IMG/VR virus record: IMGVR_UViG_3300022562_001274
Span: 1-49,130 of that record
Length of the DNA: 49,130 bases
Strand: one strand, 5' to 3'
From: a virus
Under the pieces are notes generated by a model. That model worked only from the letters and a program-made list of their open reading frames with translations, was not told where the DNA came from and made no database searches. Below are positions 6,841-15,592 of this stretch, piece by piece (position 1 is the stretch's first letter; every line of letters begins with the position of its first letter). Both the position numbers and the translations under genes were made by a program.

Positions 6841-9800
6841 GTGGCCGCCCCCAAGCTCCCCACCAACCCGACGTCGGCCTATCGGGCCGCCCAGCTCAAT
6901 GCCCGCGCGATGGCCGGCTCCCTGTCCCAGGACGGGGCCGTCGCCGTCGAGAAGGCGATGCGGGAGTATGCCGCGAAGCTGGCGGCGGCCATCAAGGGGC
7001 TGCCCAGCGAGCAGGCCGTCGCCCTGGTGGCCTCGAGGAAGGTCATCCTGGCGGCGGCGGACGAGCTGCACCAGGCGCTCGAGGCGGCGATCAGCGGGAA
7101 CCGGGCCCTGTCCTACGCCGAGGTGGCTGGGGTGTGGGAGTTCGCGGGCTCGGAGGCCGCCAGTTACGTCGGGTCGGTGGCGGGGGCGGCGCTGGGCCAG
7201 GTGGCCGCGCCGGCGGTCACCCTGGCGGGGGCCTACGAGGCCCTGGGCGGCTCGGCAATGACCTGGCAGACCCGGCTCCTGGGCTACACCCAGGCGGCTG
7301 CCCAGGACGCCGATCAAATCGTCCGCAATGCGCTGCTCACCGGGGTCGGGCAGGAGGAGCTGGCCCGGGCGCTCCGCCCGTATGTCGCTGGGGCCAAGGA
7401 GTTCCACGACGCCTTCGGGGCGGAGGCCTTCGACAAGCTCCGGGACCTGCAGCTCAAGAACGTGCCGGCCTCCCTCCGGGGGGCCTCGAAGAAGCTGCGG
7501 GCTCAGGCGCACCGGATCGCCTATTCGGAAATCTGGAACGCCCGGGCCGAGGCCGAGGTGGCCCATTTCGCGGCGGACCCGATGATCGGGGCCGTGCGGT
7601 GGACGCTGTCTCCCTTCCGGGGCTCCCTTGACGGGCCCGATGTCTGCGACGCCCTGGCCCACAATGACTTCTATGGCCTGGGCCCCGGGGTCTATCCCCT
7701 TCACGCGGTGCCCCTGCCGCCCCACCCCTACGATCGGTGCGAGCGGGAGCCGGTCCTCCGGCCCCCGGAACACGCCCACCTGCCGAAGCCCCGCCCGGAC
7801 CGGGTGCTGGACCCGGCGAACGCCCTGGCGTTCCCGCCGGGCCGGGGGTACGTGGGGGTCACGAAGAAGGCCGGCGATCGCATCCGGGCCGACCTGGGGC
7901 GGGTCCTGGCGGAAACGTCGGCCACCCACACCCAGGCCGGGCTCGTGGGCTTGATGGATTCGGTGCAGACGGCGGCGGTGCAGGCGATGTTCAGCGGGCC
8001 GGTCCCGGTGATCGCCCAGGCCGCGACGCAGGCGGCCGAGGCCCTGGTGGTGCCGGTAGCCCCGCTCCCCAAGGGCCCGGTCTACACCGGGCTGAAGGCG
8101 GAGCAGAAGCTGGCGGGGACGGCGCCGACCGGTAAGGGCGTGACGTCCGCCTTCGAGGCCTACGAGAAGCAGGCCGCCCTCAACGAGTACCTCCGGGGAA
8201 CGCTGGGGACGAAATACAGCCCGCTGGGCACGGCCAATATCGCCAAGCAGGCCGCTGCGCTCGAGCAGGCCTGGGACGCGGTGCCGGCGACGAAGGTCAA
8301 CCTCCGGGTCTACCGGGGCGGGAACACCGGGGACGCGCTCTACGCCCGGATCGCGGCGGGGGAGTCGGTGGCCCAGGACGCCGGCTATGTCTCCACCTCG
8401 ACCCGGCGCTCGATCGCCGAGGGCTTCATCGGGGAGGGCGACGGGCCGCACGGGGTGCTCTACGAGGTGGAGGTCCCCAAGGGGTCCCGGGCCGCCTGGC
8501 TGGGCGACACGGTGAACGTGGCCGAGCGCGAGGTCCTCCTGCCGGCCGGGGCCGGCTACGATGTCCTCGAGGTGGTGCCCGGGGTCGGCGACAAAAACAC
8601 CCTGGTGCGCCTCCGGCTCCGGCTGCCGGGGGCCCAGGCCGTGGCCCCGCTCGAGGAGGTGGTGGCGGCCGCGCCGGCGCCGGGCCTGGTGGCGGCCAAC
8701 GCCGACCGGCTGATGATGGAGGAGCTGTTCCTGGCGAACCCCCAGGCCTCCCCCAAGGCGGTGCTCGCCAAGGTGCAGCTCGCCTTCCCCGATACCAAGC
8801 TGACGTACAGCAAGGTGAACAGCGCCAAGCAGGCGATGAAGAAGGCGGGCAAGCTCGAGGCGGTGGCTCCGGCGGCGCCTGGGGCCGGCGAGGTGGTGAT
8901 CGGGGTGGACGAGTTCGGCCGTCCGACCGTGGTCAGCCCGGTGAAGCTGTCGAAGGCCCAAAAGGCGGCGCTGCAGCGGTACGTTGACGAGGAGGCGCCC
9001 CAGGTGAACCGCCTCCTACGGGGCGAGCCCCTGTCGCCGGGGGTGGCCCTGGGGGACGTCCAGGCGGACCGGCTGGCGCTCGAGGCGGCCGTGAAAGACC
9101 ACCAGCTCGCCGAGGACACCCCGCTGTTCCGCTCGGTGACGTCCAAGAAGGAAAGCACCCCGTTCTCTGGCCTCACGCCGGACAATGCCGACGACCTCCT
9201 GCTCGGGATGGAGTTCGAGGACCGGGGCTTCAGCTCCGCCTCCCTGACCCGGGCGGGGGCGGAGCCGTTCGGGGACGTCGTGCTCGAGTTCACGGCGCCC
9301 AAGGGGACCAGGGTGCTGCCCGTCCAGATCGGCCCCGAGGGCGGTCACGAGATGCTCCTGGGCCCGGGCCGGCGATTCCGGGTCACCGAGGTCAAGGTCC
9401 ACGTTCCGAAGCTCGACAAGGTCGATAAGATGCTGGGGAACAAGCCGAAGCCGCCCACCTACCGGGTGAAGGTGGAGCTGCTCCCCGAGGGTGCGGCCCC
9501 GGCGAAGGTGAAGGCCCCGGCGAAGGTGAAGGCGAAGGCCCCGGTCGGGTCCGTTGTCGATGTGTCGGAGCTGTCGCCGGCCGCGATGCAGAACCTCGAG
9601 GAGCTGGCGGATGTGACCGGGAAGTCCGTCGAGGAGGTGCTGGGGAAGGTGGAGGCCTCGATCGCCAAGGCCTTCGGCCCGGTGTCCTCCGCCGATGCGG
9701 CGGTCTATGCCGAGACCGCCCTGGAGATGCAGCTCGCCAACGAGAACGCCATCCTCGCCAAGCTCGGGAAGGCGCAGGCCAAGGGGAAGGCGGCCGCTGG

Positions 9801-12711
9801 CCTGGTGAAGCCGGCGCTCACCGAGGACGTCCTGCTCGGAGAGAAGATCGGGGCGGCGACGGGGTCCAACACCAAGGGCGCGTCGGGCCTCTGGCGCGGC
9901 ACCGACGGGAAGGTCCGGTACGTGAAGGAGTACAAGACCGCCGGCCAGGCCTACGCCGAGCAGGCGGCCAACGGGGTGTATCGGAAGCTGGGGTTGGGGG
10001 TGCCGGAGTCCGCCGTCGTGAAAACGGCCGACGGGCGGGTCCTGTTCGCCTCGACGTGGCTCGAGGACGTGGCCGGGATGCAGGCCGCCGAGGGCGGGCT
10101 CACCAAGCTGGCCGCCGACAAGGTCCTGGACGGGTTCGCGGCCGATGTCCTCCTGGCGAACTGGGACGCCGTGGGCCTCACGCTGGATAACGTGGTCTAC
10201 ACCGCGACCGGGGTGGCCATCCGGATCGACCAGGGCGGGGCCCTGCTCTACCGGGCCCAGGGCGCCAAGAAGGCCGCGAGTGCCCTGGGGACCGTGAGCG
10301 AGTGGGCTGGCCTGGCTGATCCGTCGGTGAATGCGGCCTACGCCAAGGTGTTCAAGGCGGCCGGCCTGGCGGACGCCGACGCCCTGGGGGCTCGAGCGGT
10401 GGCGCAGATCGACGCCATCCTGGCGGTGGAGCAGGAGGTCGGCGGCTGGGGGGCCTACCTGAAGCAGGTAGCTCCGGGGATGTCCCAGGCCGACCGCCTG
10501 GCGACCGAGGAGATGCTCAACCTCCGGACCGGCTGGCTGAAGGCCAAGCGGGCCGAGCTGGCGGCGAAGGTGCCGCCTGGGGGCCTGGGCGGCCCTGGGC
10601 CGGCGATCGCCGTGGCCCCCGAGCCGGTGGCCGACCTGGGGGCGATCGCGGCCCAGGGGGGCAAGGCGGCCGCCAAGGCCCCGGTCCCGGCCGGGGTGCC
10701 TGTCACGCCTGGTGGGGTGCCGCTCACCGACAAGGAGTTCCTGAAGGCCCTCCTGGTGGACGAGGCCGACGCCGGCTTCACCGGCTCGCCGTCGGTCCTG
10801 CTCGAGAAGGTGAAGGCGGTCTACCCCGATACCAAGCTGACCTACGGCAAGGTCAACAGCGCCAAGCAGGGGGCGAAAGCGGCGGCGAAGAAGGCCGGGA
10901 AGCTCGAGGCGGCTGCACCGAAAGCGGCCCCGAAGGCCGCCCCCAAGCCCGCCCCCAAGCCGGCCGCTCCGCCCAAGGTGCCCCAGCCGGCCCAGGTGGC
11001 GCCTCCGGTGGCCCCGACCCCGGTGCCGGTCGCTCCCCCAGCCCCCGCGCCGGCCGAGGTCCTGGCGAAGCTGAAGGGGGCGGAGAAATACCTGCCGGCC
11101 GACGTCGTGCAGTCGGTGGCGGTGCTGCCGCCGGCCGAGCGGGCGGTGGTGGAGAAGGCCGTCCAGACGCTGGTGAAGGGCCGGACGGCGAAGGACCTGG
11201 CGGCCGCTCGGGAGGTGCTCCTGGTGCTGGGCGCCGACGAGCAGGCCGTCTACCAGGCGATCCTGAAGCGGCTCACCGCGCCGGGGAAGGTCAGCACGGC
11301 ATCGGTCAAGCGGCTGTACGAGCTGGGGGTGTCGGTGTCGCAGTCGGAGTTCGCGGCCTGGACCACGACGAAGCGGCGGGACGTCCTGACGGCGATCGCG
11401 AAGGTCCTGGGGCCCCAGGGCCCGGTGGCGGCCGAGGGCCTGACCTACCTGAAGAATGCCGGGCTCAACATCGACAAGCTGATCGCCGGGACTGTCCAGG
11501 CCAAGACGTCGAAGGCGGCGAAGGCCTGGGCGAAGCTCAAACTGCCGCCCAAACCGACGGTCGCCCCGCTGCCCAGCTCCGCCCTGCCCTGGAAGGTGAG
11601 CGAGGTGCAGGCCAAGGCCTTTGTCGCCGACTCGGTGCTGCAGGAGCCGCTCTACTTCCAGGCGGGCTCGACGGTCACCGCCCAGCTCGAGGCGGGGGCG
11701 ATCGATTTCACGAAGGCGGCCACCAAGGCCTACGGGGATGCGTTCGTCCTCGATGCCGCGCCGTCGGCGCTCAAGTACGGGTCCTCGGTCAACAAGCAGT
11801 ACGTGGTGAAGCTGAAGAACCCGCTGCGGGGGACGGGGTCGCAGATCGACAAGGTGCTCAACAAGGCCCAGCCGGGGTTCTACTCCCTGCCGACCGCCAA
11901 GCGGACGCAGATCATCCGGTCCCTGGGCTACGATGGGGTGATCGAGCTGGACCCCGCCGGGAAAATCCTCCGGGTGTCCGTCTACGACACGAAGTCGATC
12001 AAGATGGTAGACGTCGTGGTGAAGGCCCCGCCCAAGCCGGTGCCCTACACCGGGGGCGGGCCCGTATCGGGGGCCAACTATGCGGGGTCGGTGAACGCCG
12101 ACCTGGACATCCTGCCGGTGGCGACCGAGTACCCCGAGAGCCCGGGCTTCCACCGGGACAACCTGGCGTCGAATGCGATCACGCGGCAGTTCGGGGACCC
12201 GGCTGCCCGGCTGACCTACGAGGAGCGGTCGGCGGTGAAGCGGTACACCGCCAACGGCTACCGCTCGTGGAACAAGTCGATGCGGGCCGGGCGGCCGCTG
12301 ACGGCCGAGCAGAAGCAGATGCTGGCGGCCATCGACAAGCAGGGCAAGAACGCCGAGTCGGTGGTGATCTACCGGGGCATCGGGGACGACCACACGCTGA
12401 ACCAGCTCACGGTCGGGGAGCTGATGCAGGCGGTGGGCTCGAGCGAGGTGGACGCGGCCTTTATGTCCACCTCCACCTCCATCCAGACGGCCATCGCCTT
12501 TTCGGGGAACACGCGCCGGGTGATGGAGGTCCGGGCGCCGGCCGGCTCGGTGCGGGGCTTTTGGGCGGCCAAGTACGGGTCGAACCAGGGCGAGATGGAG
12601 TACATCCTCCGGCCGGGGACGCGCCTGGTGCTCCGGGAGGTCCGCCGCGAGACCGGGGGCTGGAATCCCCCGATGCCAACGCTCCGCCTTATCTTCGATG
12701 TGGAGGTCTAG
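6841..12711 (+). CDS. giant MuF-type head protein with four ADP-ribosyltransferase-like domains and a kinase-like domain
   Basis: The 1956-residue protein starts at GTG. Residues about 1-310 form a MuF/SPP1 gp7-type head domain (conserved D/H/C region at 267-300). ART domain 1 has R492, S518-T519-S520 and E562-R563-E564, the full R-S-ExE set. ART 2 has R764, S798-S799 and G835-H836-E837, so it keeps the catalytic Glu but lacks the first Glu of ExE. Residues 993-1210 resemble a HipA/lipid-kinase-like fold (K1029, NWD ending at D1109, N1117, D1130). Residues about 1590-1725 resemble the polyvalent-protein ART family. ART 4 is a classic toxin-type domain: R1845, S1876-T1877-S1878, E1918-M1919-E1920. 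Ala/Pro/Lys linkers and a duplicated 45-residue module join them. By analogy with T4 Alt, it is probably packaged and injected. Confidence 0.85.
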   Translation: MAAPKLPTNPTSAYRAAQLNARAMAGSLSQDGAVAVEKAMREYAAKLAAAIKGLPSEQAVALVASRKVILAAADELHQALEAAISGNRALSYAEVAGVWEFAGSEAASYVGSVAGAALGQVAAPAVTLAGAYEALGGSAMTWQTRLLGYTQAAAQDADQIVRNALLTGVGQEELARALRPYVAGAKEFHDAFGAEAFDKLRDLQLKNVPASLRGASKKLRAQAHRIAYSEIWNARAEAEVAHFAADPMIGAVRWTLSPFRGSLDGPDVCDALAHNDFYGLGPGVYPLHAVPLPPHPYDRCEREPVLRPPEHAHLPKPRPDRVLDPANALAFPPGRGYVGVTKKAGDRIRADLGRVLAETSATHTQAGLVGLMDSVQTAAVQAMFSGPVPVIAQAATQAAEALVVPVAPLPKGPVYTGLKAEQKLAGTAPTGKGVTSAFEAYEKQAALNEYLRGTLGTKYSPLGTANIAKQAAALEQAWDAVPATKVNLRVYRGGNTGDALYARIAAGESVAQDAGYVSTSTRRSIAEGFIGEGDGPHGVLYEVEVPKGSRAAWLGDTVNVAEREVLLPAGAGYDVLEVVPGVGDKNTLVRLRLRLPGAQAVAPLEEVVAAAPAPGLVAANADRLMMEELFLANPQASPKAVLAKVQLAFPDTKLTYSKVNSAKQAMKKAGKLEAVAPAAPGAGEVVIGVDEFGRPTVVSPVKLSKAQKAALQRYVDEEAPQVNRLLRGEPLSPGVALGDVQADRLALEAAVKDHQLAEDTPLFRSVTSKKESTPFSGLTPDNADDLLLGMEFEDRGFSSASLTRAGAEPFGDVVLEFTAPKGTRVLPVQIGPEGGHEMLLGPGRRFRVTEVKVHVPKLDKVDKMLGNKPKPPTYRVKVELLPEGAAPAKVKAPAKVKAKAPVGSVVDVSELSPAAMQNLEELADVTGKSVEEVLGKVEASIAKAFGPVSSADAAVYAETALEMQLANENAILAKLGKAQAKGKAAAGLVKPALTEDVLLGEKIGAATGSNTKGASGLWRGTDGKVRYVKEYKTAGQAYAEQAANGVYRKLGLGVPESAVVKTADGRVLFASTWLEDVAGMQAAEGGLTKLAADKVLDGFAADVLLANWDAVGLTLDNVVYTATGVAIRIDQGGALLYRAQGAKKAASALGTVSEWAGLADPSVNAAYAKVFKAAGLADADALGARAVAQIDAILAVEQEVGGWGAYLKQVAPGMSQADRLATEEMLNLRTGWLKAKRAELAAKVPPGGLGGPGPAIAVAPEPVADLGAIAAQGGKAAAKAPVPAGVPVTPGGVPLTDKEFLKALLVDEADAGFTGSPSVLLEKVKAVYPDTKLTYGKVNSAKQGAKAAAKKAGKLEAAAPKAAPKAAPKPAPKPAAPPKVPQPAQVAPPVAPTPVPVAPPAPAPAEVLAKLKGAEKYLPADVVQSVAVLPPAERAVVEKAVQTLVKGRTAKDLAAAREVLLVLGADEQAVYQAILKRLTAPGKVSTASVKRLYELGVSVSQSEFAAWTTTKRRDVLTAIAKVLGPQGPVAAEGLTYLKNAGLNIDKLIAGTVQAKTSKAAKAWAKLKLPPKPTVAPLPSSALPWKVSEVQAKAFVADSVLQEPLYFQAGSTVTAQLEAGAIDFTKAATKAYGDAFVLDAAPSALKYGSSVNKQYVVKLKNPLRGTGSQIDKVLNKAQPGFYSLPTAKRTQIIRSLGYDGVIELDPAGKILRVSVYDTKSIKMVDVVVKAPPKPVPYTGGGPVSGANYAGSVNADLDILPVATEYPESPGFHRDNLASNAITRQFGDPAARLTYEERSAVKRYTANGYRSWNKSMRAGRPLTAEQKQMLAAIDKQGKNAESVVIYRGIGDDHTLNQLTVGELMQAVGSSEVDAAFMSTSTSIQTAIAFSGNTRRVMEVRAPAGSVRGFWAAKYGSNQGEMEYILRPGTRLVLREVRRETGGWNPPMPTLRLIFDVEV
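8695..8874 (+). repeat. duplicated module inside head protein gene, copy 1
   Basis: This encodes a short helical module ending in PDTKLTYSKVNSAKQ and KKAGKLEA. A second copy lies at 10735-10914. The core DNA (8789-8832 versus 10825-10869) is nearly identical, pointing to internal duplication. The modules separate effector domains and may be spacers or winged-helix-like elements. Confidence 0.75.
10735..10914 (+). repeat. duplicated module inside head protein gene, copy 2
   Basis: Second copy of the module described at 8695-8874, here with PDTKLTYGKVNSAKQ. A low-complexity Ala/Pro/Lys linker of about 40 residues follows. Confidence 0.75.
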
Positions 12712-12969
12712 ATGGCCGAGTCCAAGTTCGCCGATATGGGGGGCGTCTACCGGGCGCCCTGCATCTCCTGCCTGCGGAAGCACCCCGCCTCCCCCACCTG
12801 CGACGCCTTCCCGCACGGGATCCCGAGGGCCATCATCGACGGGGAGTTCGACCACCGCTCCCCCTACCCCGGCGATGGGGGCCTGGTCTACGAGCCGAAC
12901 GTCGAGCTGGAGGCCAAGCTGCGGGCCTACGAGGCGAAGCGGCGCCGGCTCCTGGCGGAGTCGGATTGA
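12712..12969 (+). CDS. conserved phage hypothetical protein, 85 aa, CxxC
   Basis: ATG immediately follows the head protein stop. The pattern CISC...CDAFPHGIP...[15 protein letters not shown] is shared by a family of small phage proteins, usually encoded near head genes; their function is not known to me. The three Cys and the His residues could bind a metal. A coiled-coil-like Lys/Arg-rich tail ends the protein. Confidence 0.8.
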   Translation: MAESKFADMGGVYRAPCISCLRKHPASPTCDAFPHGIPRAIIDGEFDHRSPYPGDGGLVYEPNVELEAKLRAYEAKRRRLLAESD

Positions 12970-12970
12970 C

Positions 12971-13008
12971 CGCGAGGCCTTGCGCTCCCCCCGGGCGCGT
13001 CACATATT
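12971..13008 (+). promoter_or_regulatory. palindrome promoter upstream of scaffold/coat genes
   Basis: CGCGAG-GC-CTTGCG (12971-12984) is the shared 14-bp palindrome with one mismatch in the left arm. The -35 TTGCGC (12980-12985) overlaps the right arm, the spacer is exactly 17 bp, and the -10 is CATATT (13003-13008). The geometry is identical to four early-region sites. Transcription should start near 13015. Confidence 0.75.
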
Positions 13009-13032
13009 CCCCCGTAGCTGGTGCCACAACGC

Positions 13033-13179
13033 GACGCCGGTTCACCCCGGCTCTCTCTCTCGAGGGGGCCGGGGTGTCTGCTATCGGGCCAGGGGTGCCC
13101 ACCCAATCCCCGCCTGCCGCCGAGGCCGATCGGCGCGTTCCGTCCGGGCCGGATAACGCTCGAGTCGAGGAGAGGTGCA
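13033..13179 (+). promoter_or_regulatory. late leader with shared motif and hairpin
   Basis: The motif GACGCCGGTTCAC (13033-13045) matches the leaders at 482 and 26760. A hairpin follows with 9-bp arms CACCCCGGC (13043-13051) and GCCGGGGTG (13068-13076). The rest of the 5' UTR carries the GAGGAGAGG ribosome site for ATG 13180. Confidence 0.55.
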
Positions 13180-13974
13180 ATGCGGGTCAAGGTGAAGGGC
13201 GCCGATGGCGCCGTGGTTGAAGGGGATGTGGCCGAGGTCCTGGACACCACGGAGCTGCCCGAAGGGCTCCTGCTCGAGTCCGATTTCGAGACGCGGTTCA
13301 CCGGTGAGCTGACCCGTCGCGCGGCTTCCATCGAGAAGCGGGCGGCGAAGAAGCTCCTGGCGGACGAGGGGTTCAAGGAGCAGGCCCTGTCCACCTGGGG
13401 CATCAACCTGCAGGAGCTGGCGAAGGGCGGGGAAATCAACGCGGAGCGGCTGGACAAGCTGCGCGAGGAAATCCGCAAGACGGAGCTGGAGCCGGTCGTG
13501 GGGGAACGCGACAACCTCAAGGGGACGGTGGATCGCCTCCTGGCTCGCAAGCTCGACGCCGACATTGTGCAGGCGGCGCAGGCGGTCGGAATCCGCAAGG
13601 AGTTCCTCCGGCCCGTCACGGACGGTGCGACGCCGATGCTGGTGGCTGCCCTCCGCAACCAGTTCCGCTACGACCCGGAGCACGACGATTTCTTCGAGGT
13701 CGATGGGAAGGGCGAGTTCCGTTACTCGTCCAAGCCGACGGACGGCCGGCCGTTTCGCGGGGTGAACGAGGCCCTGCGGGCGTTCGCGGAGGACAAGGCC
13801 AACGCGGATTTCCTCGATCGGCAGCGGTCGCGGGGGCCGAACCTGGCAGGCGGTGGGGAGCACCGTGGTGGGGATGTCGTCATCTCCAAGGCGGATTCGC
13901 GGAACCACCAGAAGTACGTAGAGGCCGAGGAGCTGGCGGCCAAGCAGGGCGGACGACTGATCGTTCAGGACTGA
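13180..13974 (+). CDS. scaffold-like capsid assembly protein
   Basis: The 264-residue protein starts at ATG 13180 behind GAGGAGAGG. It is charged and mostly helical, with a likely coiled coil at about 40-130, and lies directly upstream of the coat gene. That is typical of Gp20-type scaffold or minor structural proteins that template procapsid assembly and then leave. The C-terminal 50 residues are Gly-rich then helical, which may bind the coat. Identity rests on composition and position rather than a diagnostic motif. Confidence 0.75.
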   Translation: MRVKVKGADGAVVEGDVAEVLDTTELPEGLLLESDFETRFTGELTRRAASIEKRAAKKLLADEGFKEQALSTWGINLQELAKGGEINAERLDKLREEIRKTELEPVVGERDNLKGTVDRLLARKLDADIVQAAQAVGIRKEFLRPVTDGATPMLVAALRNQFRYDPEHDDFFEVDGKGEFRYSSKPTDGRPFRGVNEALRAFAEDKANADFLDRQRSRGPNLAGGGEHRGGDVVISKADSRNHQKYVEAEELAAKQGGRLIVQD

Positions 13975-13976
13975 GA

Positions 13977-13995
13977 GGCCGGGTTTCTCCCGGCC
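13977..13995 (+). terminator. hairpin between scaffold and coat genes
   Basis: Perfect 7-bp arms GGCCGGG and CCCGGCC enclose TTTCT. There is no T-run, so it is more likely a processing or attenuation structure that sets the scaffold:coat ratio than a full terminator. Confidence 0.45.
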
Positions 13996-14015
13996 GCAAC
14001 CTCTAGGGGGAAACC

Positions 14016-15155
14016 GTGCCCAACGTCATCACGCCGTATGACAACACCTGGTTTGCGAACCGGGCGATCGAGCGGCTGGAAAAGAACCTGATGTTCGTGC
14101 GGACGCTCTACCGGGCGTACGACGAAGAGCCGCGCAAGCAGGGCAGCACCATCGAGGTCAAGAAGCCGGGCGGGATGGCGGCCCAGGCGATGCCGATCAC
14201 CACGGCCACCGACCTCGACCCGACCTCGTTCAACATCACCCTCGATCAATGGTACGGGGTGGCCTTCAAGGTGGGCGACAAGGAGTCGGCCTACACCGGC
14301 GAGAAGATCATCAACGACCACATCGCGCCGGCGATGCAGGCGCTGGCCGAGCAGATCGAGGCGTCGGCCCACGCGATGCTGCTCGAGGTCGGCAACGTCT
14401 ACGCCGGCGCCCAGCCGGCCGTGATCGCGGACCTCATCGGGCTGCGGAAGTCCCTCAACGATCGGTCCGTCCCCAAGGCGAACCGGTACCTGGGGATGAC
14501 CAGCGAGCGCGAGGCGGACCTGCTCGCCATCACGAATTTCCTCAACGCCAACGAGGGGTCGGACGGGACCGCGACCCAGCGCGAGGGCTTCCTGGGCCGC
14601 AAGTTCGGGATGGACCTCTACCACGACGAGGCGGCTGCCTCGCGCGTCGAGGGCACCGTCACCGCCACCGGCACCATCGCGCTCAACGGCGCGGTCGCCA
14701 AGGGTGACACCACCCTCTCGATCGACGGCTCGACCGCCCTCACCGGCACCTTCAAGAAGGGCGACTACTTCACCATCGCCGGCGACTCGCGCGGCTACGC
14801 GATCACCGCCGACGCGGTGTGCGCCGGCAACGCCGTGACGGTGTCCATCTCCCCGGCGGCTCGCCAGGCCTACTCGGACGGCGCGGTCGTCACCCTGTCC
14901 CCCCACGCCGGGGCCACCAAGGAGATTTCGGCGGCCTACCAGCAGGAGTGGGGCGCGATCGTGATGGCGCCGCTCTCGGAGCGGGGCAACGGCCGGGGCG
15001 CGGAGGTCACCACGGTGATGGACCCGCGCACCAACCTCACGATCCGGGCCTCGCGCTGGTACGAGCCCAAGGACGCCGAGGAGTGGGTCCGGTTCGACGC
15101 GCTGTGGGGCGTCAAGGTCCTGGACCCGGATCGCGCGACGCGCTGGGAAATCTAG
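14016..15155 (+). CDS. major capsid protein (P22 coat-like)
   Basis: The 379-residue protein starts at GTG 14016 behind AGGGGGAAA. The N-terminal part (an Asn/Phe/Ala-rich arm, then SFNITLDQWYGVAFKVGD near 71-88 and a long helix) matches the P22 coat protein family, a HK97-fold branch. Residues about 205-295 form a beta-rich insert rich in Gly/Thr/Ala, equivalent to the P22 insertion domain. Codon use and a dedicated terminator pair downstream fit very high expression. Alternative assignment as another HK97-type coat would not alter the role. Confidence 0.9.
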   Translation: MPNVITPYDNTWFANRAIERLEKNLMFVRTLYRAYDEEPRKQGSTIEVKKPGGMAAQAMPITTATDLDPTSFNITLDQWYGVAFKVGDKESAYTGEKIINDHIAPAMQALAEQIEASAHAMLLEVGNVYAGAQPAVIADLIGLRKSLNDRSVPKANRYLGMTSEREADLLAITNFLNANEGSDGTATQREGFLGRKFGMDLYHDEAAASRVEGTVTATGTIALNGAVAKGDTTLSIDGSTALTGTFKKGDYFTIAGDSRGYAITADAVCAGNAVTVSISPAARQAYSDGAVVTLSPHAGATKEISAAYQQEWGAIVMAPLSERGNGRGAEVTTVMDPRTNLTIRASRWYEPKDAEEWVRFDALWGVKVLDPDRATRWEI

Positions 15156-15161
15156 GGGTGA

Positions 15162-15185
15162 GGGGAGGGCCTCCGGGCCCTCCCC
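15162..15185 (+). terminator. hairpin directly after coat gene
   Basis: A perfect 10-bp stem (15162-15171 with 15176-15185, loop TCCG) begins seven bases after the coat stop. It lacks a T-run. It may act with the next hairpin to dampen read-through from the highly transcribed coat gene. Confidence 0.6.
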
Positions 15186-15228
15186 CTGGCTCCTGGCAGT
15201 AGGGCAGCGAAGCGAAGCGGAGCACCAG

Positions 15229-15268
15229 CCGGGGGGTCGGGGGCAGCCCTGGCCCCCCGGTTCCTTTT
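15229..15268 (+). terminator. intrinsic terminator downstream of coat gene
   Basis: Arms CCGGGGGG (15229-15236) and CCCCCCGG (15253-15260) enclose an inner GGG..CCC stem, followed by TTCCTTTT (15261-15268). This is the clearest rho-independent terminator in the window. Confidence 0.75.
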
Positions 15269-15289
15269 ACCTGAAAGCGAGCGACCACG

Positions 15290-15589
15290 ATGATCCAGCC
15301 GGCCACCTGCCTCGTGAAGCGCGGAACGCGCGTCTACACGATCAACGTCGCGGACCTGGGGGCCGACGAGGTCCCCTATGTGCCCGAGGCCGCCCAGGAG
15401 GCCGCTGGGGCCCCGACCGGGGCCGAGGCGGCCCAGGTGGCCGCCGAGCCCGGGGAAGCCCCGGACGCGGGCTGGTACGGGCTCACGGTGGCCGAGCTGG
15501 CGGCGGAGTGCCAGGCCCGGTCCATCGCGGTCCCCCGGGGCGCCCGCAAGGCGGACCTGGTGGCCCTGCTCGAATCGGCCGAGGGCTAG
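15290..15589 (+). CDS. head-tail region protein with C-terminal SAP/Rho-N-like fold
   Basis: The 99-residue protein starts at ATG 15290. A short beta-rich N-terminus (about 1-30) is joined by an Ala/Pro/Glu linker to a C-terminal helix-extended loop-helix (WYGLTVAELAAEC...RKADLVALLE) of the SAP/HeH/Rho N type. Such domains are common in small connector-region proteins of siphoviruses. Exact role unknown. Confidence 0.75.
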   Translation: MIQPATCLVKRGTRVYTINVADLGADEVPYVPEAAQEAAGAPTGAEAAQVAAEPGEAPDAGWYGLTVAELAAECQARSIAVPRGARKADLVALLESAEG

Positions 15590-15592
15590 GCC

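Noticed and set aside
490-12855. Long reverse-strand open frames, such as 490-2259 and 9016-12855.
   Set aside because: They mirror strong forward genes in very GC-rich DNA where stops are rare, have Arg/Gly/Pro-rich translations, and show no recognisable motifs.
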